The position numbers and the translations under genes were made by a program. Below the pieces are notes generated by a model that saw only the letters and a program-made list of their open reading frames with translations, did no database searches and was not told the DNA's origin. A stretch of DNA of 44,546 bases from Candidatus Saccharibacteria bacterium GW2011_GWC2_48_9 (GTDB lineage: Bacteria; Patescibacteriota; Saccharimonadia; Saccharimonadales; Saccharimonadaceae): assembly GCA_001003725.1 (NCBI GenBank), contig LCPR01000004.1, forward strand, positions 1 to 44,546. The letters are read 5' to 3'. Shown here piece after piece: positions 10,061-17,850 of this stretch (within the stretch, counting starts at the first letter, position 1; every line of letters begins with the position of its first letter).

Positions 10061-10095
10061 GATAGCTACTAAATATGATATCCTAAAAAGTACTT

Positions 10096-11610
10096 ATGGT
10101 CACCAAAGTTAACTGCGTCGCACCGGTAGGGTTCTCGGGGTCACTCGTCGAAGTTGAGTGCGACGCCAAGCGCGGACTGCCCGCCCTTCAGATAGTCGGC
10201 ATGGGAAACAAGGCAATTGACGAGGCAAAGGAACGGGTTCGTAGTGCCATCACAAACTCATTACTGGAATTTCCGGCGTCAAAAGTGACCATCAATCTCG
10301 CACCGGCAGAACTTCCCAAGGATGGCTCACACTACGACCTCGCAATAGCCGTTGCCATCCTTGCGGTCAGTGGTCAGCTTAAACAAACAGAGATAAACAA
10401 CAGTGTCTTCGTGGGCGAGTTAGCACTCGACGGTAGTATTCGGGCCGTGCGTGGCATTATTAACGCAGTTGAATGCGCACAGGCGAACGGCATCGACACC
10501 ATATATGTCCCGAAAGCAAACCTAGAACAAGCACTACTGGTCGAGAATATTACAATTATTCCTCTGACAAACCTCAAGCAACTTTTTCTCCACCTCAAGC
10601 AAGAGTTACGACTAACCGAAGCTATACGCGATACCCAGGTAGTAACACCCTCGGTCACACCTCTTTATTCTCTCGATGCTATCAGCGGCCAAGACCAAGC
10701 TAAACGCGCACTCATCATCGCCACCGCAGGACGTCATAACATTCTCCTCAACGGACCACCCGGATCCGGCAAGACGCTACTCGCCAAAACAATGACGCAT
10801 CTCTTGCCTCAGCTCACACCCAAGGAGCGCATAGCCGTTACGAAACTTCACAGTCTATCTGGTGAGTCTACTCAAGAAATAGTCTCAAGGCGTCCATTTC
10901 GCTCACCTCACCATACGGCGAGTCGCACAGCACTCATAGGTGGTGGTGCAAAGCCAAAACCAGGAGAGATAAGCCTTGCACACCACGGAGTACTCTTCCT
11001 CGATGAGATTCCAGAGTATCCTCGCTCAGTACTAGAGTCGCTGCGGCAGCCGCTAGAGGACCGACAGGTATCGATAGACCGTGCCCAGGGCCACCTTACC
11101 TACCCTGCCGACTTTATGATGGTTGCCACCATGAACCCATGCCCCTGTGGCTATTACGGTGATGAAGTCAAAGAATGCACGTGCAGTCTACTGCAGATCA
11201 CCAGCTACCAAAAGCGACTGTCCGGACCACTGCTCGATCGTATTGATCTCACGCTCACCGTCCCGCGGGTTCCGACACACCAATTTCTCAAGCAGACACC
11301 AAGTGATTTTCCACAACATAAAAGTGCTATTCAGTTAATAAAAATAGCGCTAGATCGTCAACTTTCCAGATATAAGAGTAGTGATAAATACAACTCGTCG
11401 CTGTCCAGCAACAATATTGCTCAGTCGACACTTCTGAGCGATAGTGCCGCAGAAATCCTCAACCGCGCCAACGACACACTCAGCCTCAGTGCTCGAAGCT
11501 ACTTCAAGACAATCAAGGTTGCACGCACAATCGCAGACATTGCTGACTCCGACACAATAGAGCCAGCCCATATCGCCGAGGCGCTTCAATACAGACAGCT
11601 CACCACATAA
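10096..11610 (+). CDS. comM: ComM/YifB-family Mg-chelatase-like AAA+ ATPase
   Basis: 504 residues, full length for the family. An N-terminal Lon-protease-like fold (about 1-170, with NLAPAELPKDGSHYDLAIA) precedes the AAA+ core. Walker A is GPPGSGKT (220-227) and Walker B is VLFLDEIPEY (299-308). A Cys cluster MNPCPCGYYGD lies near 346, and a C-terminal helical Mg-chelatase-like domain follows. In Gram-negative bacteria ComM is a hexameric helicase that extends branch migration during natural transformation. With the type IV pilus genes in this window, a role in DNA uptake is plausible inference. No terminator separates it from the infC promoter. Confidence 0.93.
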   Translation: MVTKVNCVAPVGFSGSLVEVECDAKRGLPALQIVGMGNKAIDEAKERVRSAITNSLLEFPASKVTINLAPAELPKDGSHYDLAIAVAILAVSGQLKQTEINNSVFVGELALDGSIRAVRGIINAVECAQANGIDTIYVPKANLEQALLVENITIIPLTNLKQLFLHLKQELRLTEAIRDTQVVTPSVTPLYSLDAISGQDQAKRALIIATAGRHNILLNGPPGSGKTLLAKTMTHLLPQLTPKERIAVTKLHSLSGESTQEIVSRRPFRSPHHTASRTALIGGGAKPKPGEISLAHHGVLFLDEIPEYPRSVLESLRQPLEDRQVSIDRAQGHLTYPADFMMVATMNPCPCGYYGDEVKECTCSLLQITSYQKRLSGPLLDRIDLTLTVPRVPTHQFLKQTPSDFPQHKSAIQLIKIALDRQLSRYKSSDKYNSSLSSNNIAQSTLLSDSAAEILNRANDTLSLSARSYFKTIKVARTIADIADSDTIEPAHIAEALQYRQLTT

Positions 11611-11615
11611 AACAC

Positions 11616-11644
11616 TTGCACCGACCACTGAAATCTGATAAGAT
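11616..11644 (+). promoter_or_regulatory. infC operon promoter
   Basis: TTGCAC, 17-base spacer, TAAGAT, starting right after the comM stop. The leader is about 42 bases and includes a small GAGTA/TACTC hairpin and an AAGGAG ribosome site. Confidence 0.65.
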
Positions 11645-11692
11645 TGTATTCGAGTAATTTCGACTACTCAGCTAACAAGTTACAAGGAGACG

Positions 11693-12202
11693 ATGATTAA
11701 CAAATCAGTTCGTGTTAACGAGCAGATCCGAGCTAAGGAACTGCGAGTTATCGGCACAGAAGGTGAACAACTAGGCATAATATCTCTCGCAGAGGCTCGT
11801 CGCCTCGCGGACGAAGCAGGTGTAGACTTGGTTGAAATTTCGCCAAACGCCGATCCATCCGTAGCAAAACTCATCGACTGGGGTAAATTCCAGTATCAAA
11901 AGATGAAAGAGCTACAAAAAAATCGCAAAAAGGCGAAGCAAAGCGAACTCAAGCAGATGCGACTTGGCCTCAAGATTGGTTCAAACGATCTTGAAATCAA
12001 GCTGCGAAAGATTCGTGAATTTCTCGTCAACGGCGACAAAGTAAAAATCATGATTTTCTTCCGTGGCCGTGAAATGGCACACAAAGAACTCGGTTTTGAA
12101 CTTATGGACCAAATTATTGCGAAACTTGAAGACGATGCAGTAGTCGAGCAAAAGCCTCAGATGGCTGGCCGCAATCTGAGCATAACCGTAAGGAGTAAAT
12201 AA
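11693..12202 (+). CDS. infC: Translation initiation factor IF-3
   Basis: 169 residues. The N-domain begins NKSVRVNEQIRAKELRVI and includes EARRLADEAGVDLVEISPNA, DPSVAKLIDWGKF is the linker side, and the C-domain includes FLVNGDKVKIMIFFRGREM. IF-3 binds the 30S subunit, checks the start codon and prevents premature 50S joining. The start is a normal ATG with AAGGAG upstream; many bacteria use AUU here for autoregulation, so that control is absent. Its stop overlaps the rpmI ATG by one base. Confidence 0.97.
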   Translation: MINKSVRVNEQIRAKELRVIGTEGEQLGIISLAEARRLADEAGVDLVEISPNADPSVAKLIDWGKFQYQKMKELQKNRKKAKQSELKQMRLGLKIGSNDLEIKLRKIREFLVNGDKVKIMIFFRGREMAHKELGFELMDQIIAKLEDDAVVEQKPQMAGRNLSITVRSK

Positions 12203-12399
12203 TGCCAAAGCTAAAGACGCACAAAGGAACTGCGAAGCGTGTAAAAATTACCGGTACCGGTAAAATTACCCGTGCTCGTGCTTTCGGCGGTCATATGCTT
12301 GCGAAGAAAAGCAAGAGCCGCAAACGTGCCATCAACACGACTGCTATAGTCACAGGTGGCATGGCCAAAAATGTTAAACGAGCCCTAGGAGTAAAATAA
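12202..12399 (+). CDS. rpmI: 50S ribosomal protein L35
   Basis: 65 residues, starting [20 protein letters not shown]. It is strongly basic and of normal family length. It overlaps the infC stop in a TAATG junction, implying coupled translation, and rplT starts one base after its stop. Confidence 0.97.
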   Translation: MPKLKTHKGTAKRVKITGTGKITRARAFGGHMLAKKSKSRKRAINTTAIVTGGMAKNVKRALGVK

Positions 12400-12400
12400 T

Positions 12401-12742
12401 ATGCGAGTTAAACGAGGTGTAGCAGCACGCGCTAAACACAAAAAAATCCTAAAAGCCGCTAAAGGCATGCAACATAACCGAACTCGTAGTTTCCGCCTAG
12501 CCAAACAAGCGGTGACACGAGCTCTACAATACGCGTATCGCGACCGACGCAACAAAAAGCGCGACCTCCGCGGACTTTGGATTACTCGTATCAATGCAGC
12601 AGCACGTCTGCAAGGTACGACATACAGCAAATTGATGGCTGGACTTAAAAAAGCCAACATCGAGCTTGATCGCAAGATTCTATCTGAACTCGCGGCAAAA
12701 GAACCAAAAGCGTTTGAAGCTGTAGCTAAAAGCGCAGAGTAA
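12401..12742 (+). CDS. rplT: 50S ribosomal protein L20
   Basis: 113 residues with the conserved blocks [21 protein letters not shown] and [18 protein letters not shown], typical of L20, an early 23S rRNA-binding assembly protein. It is last in infC-rpmI-rplT and is followed by a strong hairpin terminator. In other bacteria L20 represses its own operon through an mRNA structure; I see no such structure in the one-base rpmI-rplT junction. Confidence 0.97.
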   Translation: MRVKRGVAARAKHKKILKAAKGMQHNRTRSFRLAKQAVTRALQYAYRDRRNKKRDLRGLWITRINAAARLQGTTYSKLMAGLKKANIELDRKILSELAAKEPKAFEAVAKSAE

Positions 12743-12763
12743 GCCTTTTACCTCTTCGATACA

Positions 12764-12793
12764 TTAAATACCCGCCAATTGGCGGGTATTTAA
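12764..12793. terminator. Bidirectional terminator between rplT and rnpB
   Basis: A perfect 13-bp stem TTAAATACCCGCC with complement and an AATT loop. It serves rplT on plus and the RNase P RNA on minus. Confidence 0.8.
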
Positions 12794-12796
12794 TTT

Positions 12797-13141
12797 GACA
12801 GTCTGCCTGTAAGCCGGGTTCTGTCGTGGACGATCATCTATCTAGTCATGCCGTTGCCAGCACAATCAAGCGGATCTTTGTGATACATGAGCAGACGAAC
12901 AGCCTATGTGCTCATATATCTCCTTGCAGCGGACAGGGTTTACCTCCTCCGTACGTCACCGCACGTCGCTGTGAGCTCTTACCTCACTCGTTTCGCCCTT
13001 ACCTCCGAAGAGGCGGTATAGTTTCTGTGGCACTTTCCCTAGGGTCACCCCCGGTCGCCGTTAGCGACTGTCCTGTTCTACGCTGCCCGGACTTTCCTCT
13101 TACGCGGCTATACCTCGCAAGCGATCGTCTAACAAACTGTC
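12797..13141 (-). ncRNA. rnpB: RNase P RNA (catalytic subunit)
   Basis: About 345 bases on the minus strand. Universally conserved parts are present: the P4-side GAGGAAAGTCCGGGC near 13080-13100 and the 3' ACAGAACCCGGCTTACAGGC near 12805-12825. Helix P1 closes GACAGTTTG (13133-13141) with CAGACTGTC (12797-12805), which fixes both ends. RNase P matures tRNA and tmRNA 5' ends. A TATAAT at 13148-13153 sits seven bases upstream. Confidence 0.95.
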
Positions 13142-13147
13142 TTAGCT

Positions 13148-13153
13148 ATTATA
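13148..13153 (-). promoter_or_regulatory. -10 box of rnpB
   Basis: TATAAT on the minus strand, directly after the end of the upstream Nudix-RNase H gene. No good -35 is visible. Transcription would begin at the 5' strand of helix P1. Confidence 0.55.
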
Positions 13154-13155
13154 CC

Positions 13156-14043
13156 TCAGCTTGCTGAGTTTGATGAGCCTGGTTTTCTGTGCGTATCTAG
13201 AATTTTATTTACTTCTGCATCCGCAAGCGTATTGAATTCTCGTCGTACATGCACAAACCTCACGTCCTCAAACTGAGCCAACAAATCAACAATACGCTCA
13301 TTAATAGGCCACAACTCCCTATTCTTAATGGTATAGATACCTTTCATCTGATTGACCACCATCAAGCTATCGAGACGATACTCAAGTCGTCGATATCCCA
13401 GCTCAAGCGCACGCTCTAAGCCGAGTAATAAGCCTTGATACTCTGCTTGGTAACTTGTGGTAATACCGAGAAATACTCCACCTTTTTCAATCACCGTTCC
13501 ATCTGGGTTCTCGAGAACATATGCCGCTGCCGACTCACCCGGATTGCCTCGTGATCCCCCATCTGAATACATAATATATCTACTATTCGATGTATTTATA
13601 TCATCGATAGTAACAGTTTTGATTATAGATTCATCTGTCGATATATTTTGCTCACTTAAACCAAGCAGTACTTGTGATGATTCAGTAATATCTCTATGTT
13701 GTATTTTAGACTTACTTTGCCAAATTGCTTTATCGTAATTTTCACTCAATGAAACTGTCGCGGTGTCGACCGTTACGAGATATACAATGAAGACATATTG
13801 CAGCCCGTGGTCATCTGGATCGATATACGAAATGACGTCGAAAAGCTGCACAGAAACCGGTGCCAGACCAGCGTCTTTCACCAAGTAGCGCCTCAAAGCA
13901 TCTTCGGGCTGCTCACCATGTTCAATCTTACCACCTGGTAATTCAAACTTTCCAAGAATAGAAGCGCGACCATTGGCTCGGCGTATGAGTAAAGTTTGAT
14001 CATTTCTGCGGACTAGCGCCCGTACTGCAGTACGTTGTTTCAT
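13156..14043 (-). CDS. Nudix-domain/RNase HI fusion protein with degenerate Nudix box
   Basis: 295 residues in two domains. Residues about 1-140 have the Nudix fold, with box G38-KIEHG-E44 then R52-YLVKDAGL. The three glutamates of the canonical REUXEEXGU motif are Y53, K56 and D57, so pyrophosphohydrolase activity is doubtful. Residues about 153-285 are RNase HI with acidic residues D161 (YSDGGSRGNPG), E201 (QAEYQGL), D225 (RLDSLMVV) and D275 (NTLADAEVNK), all intact, so RNA-DNA hybrid cleavage is likely. It sits between tRNA-Pro and rnpB on the same strand, and the three may share transcripts. Confidence 0.85.
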   Translation of the reverse strand: MKQRTAVRALVRRNDQTLLIRRANGRASILGKFELPGGKIEHGEQPEDALRRYLVKDAGLAPVSVQLFDVISYIDPDDHGLQYVFIVYLVTVDTATVSLSENYDKAIWQSKSKIQHRDITESSQVLLGLSEQNISTDESIIKTVTIDDINTSNSRYIMYSDGGSRGNPGESAAAYVLENPDGTVIEKGGVFLGITTSYQAEYQGLLLGLERALELGYRRLEYRLDSLMVVNQMKGIYTIKNRELWPINERIVDLLAQFEDVRFVHVRREFNTLADAEVNKILDTHRKPGSSNSAS

Positions 14044-14086
14044 ATATCTCTATTAAATAAATTCTTTAATACTGGTAATCTAAATT

Positions 14087-14162
14087 TGGTCGGGATGACT
14101 GGACTTGAACCAGCGGCCTCACCACCCCCAGCGGTGCGCGCTACCAACTGCGCCACATCCCG
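14087..14162 (-). tRNA. tRNA-Pro (anticodon GGG)
   Basis: Acceptor CGGGATG/CATCCCG, discriminator A, encoded CCA. The anticodon stem CACCG/TGGTG encloses loop CTGGGGG with anticodon GGG. T-arm is GCTGG-TTCAAGT-CCAGT. It lies 43 bases upstream of the Nudix-RNase H gene on the same strand. Confidence 0.95.
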
Positions 14163-14173
14163 TTTTTTAGTAC

Positions 14174-14313
14174 AAAAAGTCCAGGACCGGCGCTTGATAT
14201 ATCCCCGCGCATGTGCAAGGTGGGTTATCTCACAGCGTCTCCTCAGAGACACAGAATGTTGAATTCCCTATCAAAATGACGTTAGGAAATCATATACGCC
14301 GACTTCCTGGACA
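14174..14313 (-). ncRNA. Candidate structured small RNA, unknown family
   Basis: About 140 bases on minus. The predicted start falls on the first base of a closing helix: GTCCAGGA (14305-14312) pairs with TCCTGGAC (14179-14186), extended inside by CGGCG/CGCCG. The 3' helix strand is followed at once by TTTTTG, as in an intrinsic terminator. Inside are three hairpins: TTTCCTA/TAGGGAA, an imperfect stem topped by GTCTC-TGAG-GAGAC, and a CCC/GGGG stem. I find no SRP core (GGAAG with GCAGCC) and it does not look like the long rod of 6S RNA. It is preceded by a good promoter. Function unknown. Confidence 0.55.
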
Positions 14314-14319
14314 CCTCTT

Positions 14320-14349
14320 ATTATACACCCTATGCAGCGCGCAAATCAA
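14320..14349 (-). promoter_or_regulatory. Promoter of the 14174-14313 RNA
   Basis: TTGATT (14344-14349), 18-base spacer, TATAAT (14320-14325) on minus. The -35 overlaps the stop codon of the M50 protease gene. Read-through could also supply tRNA-Pro. Confidence 0.65.
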
Positions 14350-14981
14350 ACGCCAAGCAGCAACCTGAATACGCCCAAGATGGCGTCTATAGCGCTTGTC
14401 ATTATCGATCCGAGGAATGAACCCGCAAACAACACGAGCGCGAAAACAATCAGTAAGCCCGCCTGTTCAAACACTTCCATGGCCCGACGGATGAACTCAG
14501 GTGCGAGCGCATATAGCACGCGGGATCCGTCTAGCGGCGGTATCGGCAACATGTTAAATACAAAGAAACCGAGGTTAATCTGCACTGCAAGTGAGAGGAT
14601 ATAACCAGTTAGCGAACCAAGTGCGGGGTCTAGGAGCACAAGCGCGACAAATGATAGGAATGCAAAAAGTAAATTCACCAAAGGCCCAGCAAGCGCAACA
14701 AGCGCCGCGCCGAACTCTTCATAGCGCACTCGCGCCGGATTAAACGGCACAGGCTTGGCTCCACCGAATATAGGGCCACCTACTACCGCTAACATTACCG
14801 GCAGTAGTATCGTCAAAAAAGGGTCAATGTGCTTAATGGGATTCAGCGTCAAACGACCCTCATCTTTGGCAGTGTCGTCACCTAGCCAGTGCGCCATAAA
14901 ACCGTGCATCGCTTCATGTATCGTCATCGACACCAGCACAACACCAACTGTGACAATTACTCGTAGTACAACATCATCCAT
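14346..14981 (-). CDS. Site-2 protease family (M50) membrane metalloprotease
   Basis: 211 residues, polytopic. The zinc motif is H22-EAM-H26 in the first helix, and the third ligand is D151 in NMLPIPPLDGS; both match the short S2P/YdiL-like M50B group. Five to six hydrophobic segments are visible and there is no PDZ domain. Family members cleave substrates inside the membrane, often anti-sigma factors or signal-peptide remnants. It stands alone, divergent from rpmB, and no substrate is suggested by neighbours. Confidence 0.9.
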   Translation of the reverse strand: MDDVVLRVIVTVGVVLVSMTIHEAMHGFMAHWLGDDTAKDEGRLTLNPIKHIDPFLTILLPVMLAVVGGPIFGGAKPVPFNPARVRYEEFGAALVALAGPLVNLLFAFLSFVALVLLDPALGSLTGYILSLAVQINLGFFVFNMLPIPPLDGSRVLYALAPEFIRRAMEVFEQAGLLIVFALVLFAGSFLGSIMTSAIDAILGVFRLLLGV

Positions 14982-15031
14982 TGAGTACTATTATACCGTA
15001 AGTGTGACGCAATACATACTCCCCTTGCACC

Positions 15032-15060
15032 TTGACGCTTCGGCCTCTATACGCTACAAT
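15032..15060 (+). promoter_or_regulatory. rpmB promoter
   Basis: TTGACG, 17-base spacer, TACAAT. Leader of about 33 bases with a GTGGAAG ribosome site. Confidence 0.7.
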
Positions 15061-15099
15061 AGTACGGATTGATTAATTAATAAGTGGAAGTAACAGATC

Positions 15100-15327
15100 A
15101 TGGCATCACGATGTGACCTCACAGGTAAACGAGCTCAATACGGACACAATGTCAGTTTTTCTTTGCGCCGTACTAAGCGTACTTTCAAGCCAAATCTACA
15201 AAAGAAAACTTTCGTTGTAGACGGCCAGAAAGTAACTATGACCCTGAGTACTCAGGCTATTCGTACGCTCAAGAAAAAAGGTATCTTGCCAAAAAGTGGC
15301 AAAGCCTTACTTGTGCCGATTAGCTAG
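15100..15327 (+). CDS. rpmB: 50S ribosomal protein L28
   Basis: 75 residues, starting MASRCDLTGKRAQYGHNVS, with the SLRRTKRTFKPNLQKK block of L28. The first Cys is present but the full four-Cys zinc set is not. It is a single-gene unit with its own promoter and an 18-bp terminator stem; rpmG does not follow. Confidence 0.96.
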   Translation: MASRCDLTGKRAQYGHNVSFSLRRTKRTFKPNLQKKTFVVDGQKVTMTLSTQAIRTLKKKGILPKSGKALLVPIS

Positions 15328-15344
15328 CAGCTCGAATTATCTCG

Positions 15345-15384
15345 AAAACATTTAACCCCCGCAAATGCGGGGGTTAAATGTTTT
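15345..15384. terminator. Bidirectional terminator between rpmB and the 15402 gene
   Basis: A perfect 18-bp stem (AAAACATTTAACCCCCGC and complement) with an AAAT loop and T-tracts on both sides. It serves two converging units. Confidence 0.85.
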
Positions 15385-15401
15385 TATATGCCGCTACCTA
15401 T

Positions 15402-16040
15402 TTATGTTCGATTAAGTGTCACAACCGTCAGCACAGCAGGAATTGATGACGCACCCTTGATCTTATACTTACCACCGCCCTCTTCAACCGGAGCACCGAG
15501 TTCTTTGATGAACGTATCCACTGTATCCTGGGGGACCTCATACTTTAGTGCATCGTCAGCATAATGCACTGGAATCACAACTTTCGGCTCTATCTGACGC
15601 ACCACTGCCGCTGCACTCGTCGCATCTAACGTATAGCCACCGCCACCGACTGGCAGAATCAAGATATCAATAACACCCAACGCTTCTAATTGGTCCTCGC
15701 TTAGCTTTGGGTCAATATTTCCAAGTAAGGCCACGTTTGTTTCACCAATGCCTACCCGATAGATCGTCGAAAGCATGTCACTGCTGCCGGCATCGATGTG
15801 TCGACGTGCAGATGCGCCGTGTATCGAAAAATCACCAAATTCATAATCACCGGCCCACTCAACCACAAGTTTCGCATCTGGATTACGCACGATGAAGCGC
15901 TCTTCAGTTGCAAGTTCTACCAAATCTTTTGTGTTAACATCCTTTAACCCTACAACCGAAAGTTTAGGGTCGGTTACTACAGTCGTACCTTTCGTCGAAA
16001 GTACTACAGTATTTCCACCTTTATATTCTATATCAAACAT
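15402..16040 (-). CDS. Degenerate metallo-beta-lactamase-fold protein
   Basis: 212 residues resembling the COG2220 group: VEWAGDYEFGDFSIHG, LLGNIDPKLSEDQLEALG, DILILPVGGGGYTLDATSA and IEPKVVIPVHY are the later core motifs. The zinc-binding HxHxDH that should follow the first beta strands (residues about 25-55) is absent; that stretch reads DVNTKDLVELATEE. Hydrolase activity is therefore doubtful, and a regulatory or structural role is more likely. It ends the thrS-headed operon, 8 bases after the winged-helix gene. Confidence 0.75.
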   Translation of the reverse strand: MFDIEYKGGNTVVLSTKGTTVVTDPKLSVVGLKDVNTKDLVELATEERFIVRNPDAKLVVEWAGDYEFGDFSIHGASARRHIDAGSSDMLSTIYRVGIGETNVALLGNIDPKLSEDQLEALGVIDILILPVGGGGYTLDATSAAAVVRQIEPKVVIPVHYADDALKYEVPQDTVDTFIKELGAPVEEGGGKYKIKGASSIPAVLTVVTLNRT

Positions 16041-16048
16041 TATTCCTC

Positions 16049-16642
16049 CTATATTGACAGTAATTTATCGGTATCTACTAACACGGCATGCTTACCATTG
16101 ATAATCTCAGTGACAAATTTATCACGGACACTCAGTCGATAGTAAAACTCTTCGTACGGCATGCTAGTGTAGTTGAGTTCGCGGCCTTCTACTTTTTCAG
16201 CTGCCTTCACGGCTGCTTTGAGCTTTGCAGCGGGCACATCACCTACAAGCAGCACGTCTATGGCGCTTGCCGAGCCCCTAACAAGCACACCGGCCGTCAC
16301 GACTAAGCGCACACCGGGCAGCTGCGCAAAATCGTCCGTCCAAGATTTGCTTGAACCGGCAACCGCAGCTGCTTTTGTCTCAACTTGCTCATCCGCAAAT
16401 ATCGCCCTGAGCGGCACATAATATTCATACCGCTGGTTGATTTCGTAATAGAGCTTATTATCGTCGTTCTTGCTAGTAATAATGCCTATGCCCATCATAT
16501 TCGACAGCTCACGGCGAACAGAATTGATCTGCTCATCTATAAGGCGAGTTATTTCACGCACATAAAAAGACTTACCTGGATTGTTCAGGAATAGATGCAA
16601 AAGTTTTACCCTTGTTTTTGAACCAAATAGTGCGTCAATCAT
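16049..16642 (-). CDS. Winged-helix DNA-binding protein with nucleotidyltransferase-like C-domain
   Basis: 197 residues. Residues about 1-75 form a winged helix: FGSKTRVKLLHLFLNNPGKS, FYVREITRLIDEQINSVRRE and MGIGIITSKNDDNKLYYEIN. Residues about 100-190 (GVRLVVTAGVLVRG, then IDVLLVGDV) have the outline of a MNT-type nucleotidyltransferase fold, but I do not see an intact GS...DxD pair. Likely a transcription regulator; target unknown. It lies between miaA and the degenerate MBL-fold gene, with an 8-base gap to the latter. Confidence 0.7.
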   Translation of the reverse strand: MIDALFGSKTRVKLLHLFLNNPGKSFYVREITRLIDEQINSVRRELSNMMGIGIITSKNDDNKLYYEINQRYEYYVPLRAIFADEQVETKAAAVAGSSKSWTDDFAQLPGVRLVVTAGVLVRGSASAIDVLLVGDVPAAKLKAAVKAAEKVEGRELNYTSMPYEEFYYRLSVRDKFVTEIINGKHAVLVDTDKLLSI

Positions 16643-16678
16643 TCTCTTATTTCTGTATTTAATACTGTTAACATGATA

Positions 16679-17557
16679 TCACGAACTCACTGGGCGAGCG
16701 AGTATATCGGATAAATAGTGTTCGGCTTCTTCTAGCGTATGCCACTCGATGTATTTATTTCTCTTCAGCCATGTCATCTGGCGCTTAGCGAGTCGCCAAT
16801 CGAGTGTATTAAATTTTTCTTTTATTTCTAACAACGTTTTTTCTTTAGCCAAATATTGACGCACTAATGGGTAGATATTTCCTGTCATTGCTTCTGATTC
16901 CCATCCATAAATTTTGCCCAACTTTTTAGCTTCTTCCACAACACCATTGTTAAATATGTGTTCAGTTCTGTTGCGTATCCTAGACCTCAACACATCTCTA
17001 TTCGTTGCTATTCCTACAATAATAGCTGAATCAATTGGCGCGCGTTTCCTTTTGTGGTTACTGCCGTTCAGTTCAATTGCACGCACAAGATGTCGCGCAT
17101 TCTTGAAGTTTTCCGGTAATAATATGTTGTTTGTTTTGCAATACTCTTGAAGCTGCTGAACACTCATATTAGCGTAGACTTTTCGCCGCTCCTCTTGCAC
17201 GTTGTCGCCAAATTGGTAGTCAAATATCAGTCCATCTACATAGAGACCAGTGCCCCCCACCAGAAAAGGAATATGACCACGACCCTTTATTTCTTGAATT
17301 TTTCGCGTAGCATATTCCTTAAAATCAGCTGCCGTAAAACGATCGCCTGGATCTACCAGATCAAGGCCCCAGTGTGGGACGGTACTTTGCTCATCTAGCG
17401 TGGGCTTTGCTGTACCAACATCCATGCCACGGTACACTGTGCGGCTGTCGGCACAAATAATTTCTCCGTCGAAACGCTGCGCCAACGAGATAGCAAGTGC
17501 CGTCTTACCACTTGCCGTCGGACCAACAAGAACAATCAAAGGAAGTTCGGATGCCAT
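16679..17557 (-). CDS. miaA: tRNA dimethylallyltransferase
   Basis: 292 residues. The P-loop VGPTASGKTAL (about 11-21), ADSRTVYRGMDVGTAKP and the catalytic-side VGGTGLYVDGLIFDY are conserved, and QMTWLKRNKYIEW near the C-terminus is the family tRNA-contact block. It transfers dimethylallyl to A37 of tRNAs that read UNN codons. It overlaps the end of the upstream alkyltransferase-like gene by 22 bases, so the two are translationally linked. Confidence 0.96.
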   Translation of the reverse strand: MASELPLIVLVGPTASGKTALAISLAQRFDGEIICADSRTVYRGMDVGTAKPTLDEQSTVPHWGLDLVDPGDRFTAADFKEYATRKIQEIKGRGHIPFLVGGTGLYVDGLIFDYQFGDNVQEERRKVYANMSVQQLQEYCKTNNILLPENFKNARHLVRAIELNGSNHKRKRAPIDSAIIVGIATNRDVLRSRIRNRTEHIFNNGVVEEAKKLGKIYGWESEAMTGNIYPLVRQYLAKEKTLLEIKEKFNTLDWRLAKRQMTWLKRNKYIEWHTLEEAEHYLSDILARPVSS

Positions 17558-17850
17558 CGTAGATCCTCAAAATTTACCACCTTATTGTCTATGCATTGAA
17601 TGCCGTCCTGCAACAGAAGCTGTCGCTGCACGTCAGGACCACCCGGGAATCCTACTGCGAGGCCGCCGCGACGGTTGACTAGCCGATGCCAAGGAAGTTC
17701 AGGATTACCGTAGTGTGCGATGCCTCCGACTACTCTGCTTGCATACGCACTTCCAGCCAGGGCAGCCACGTCTCCATATGTCGTCACCTTGTCAGCTGGT
17801 AGCTGTGATATGATTTTTTCAACTCGCACACGAAAATCAGCGTTTGGCAA
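17536..17850 (-). CDS. Alkyltransferase-like protein (ATL)
   Basis: 104 residues with the MGMT C-domain fold: VTTYGDVAALAG, SRVVGGIAHYGNPELPWHRLVNRRGGLA. At the alkyl-acceptor position the usual PCHR is PWHR (W54), so it cannot remove alkyl groups itself. ATL proteins bind O6-alkylguanine and hand lesions to nucleotide excision repair. It overlaps miaA at its 3' end and the NT5C-like gene at its 5' end (14 bases). Confidence 0.92.
   Translation of the reverse strand: MPNADFRVRVEKIISQLPADKVTTYGDVAALAGSAYASRVVGGIAHYGNPELPWHRLVNRRGGLAVGFPGGPDVQRQLLLQDGIQCIDNKVVNFEDLRWHPNFL

Noticed and set aside
8011-10095. Replication origin in the long gene-free region
   Set aside because: Only one perfect DnaA box, no box cluster or AT-rich unwinding repeats beside it, and no dnaA or dnaN. 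RNA genes explain much of the space. GC skew would be needed.
13157-13167. Plus-strand frame 12826-13167 over the RNase P RNA
   Set aside because: It is antisense to a clearly structured RNA with conserved RNase P elements; no protein support.
14035-14262. Plus-strand frame containing VGMTGLEPAASPPPAVRATN
   Set aside because: A well-known artefact: the antisense reading of a tRNA gene, here tRNA-Pro. The same applies to the plus frames near 29782-30013 over tRNA-Arg.
14174-14313. SRP (4.5S) RNA for the structured RNA candidate
   Set aside because: The conserved apical loop with GGAAG and GCAGCC is absent on both strands.
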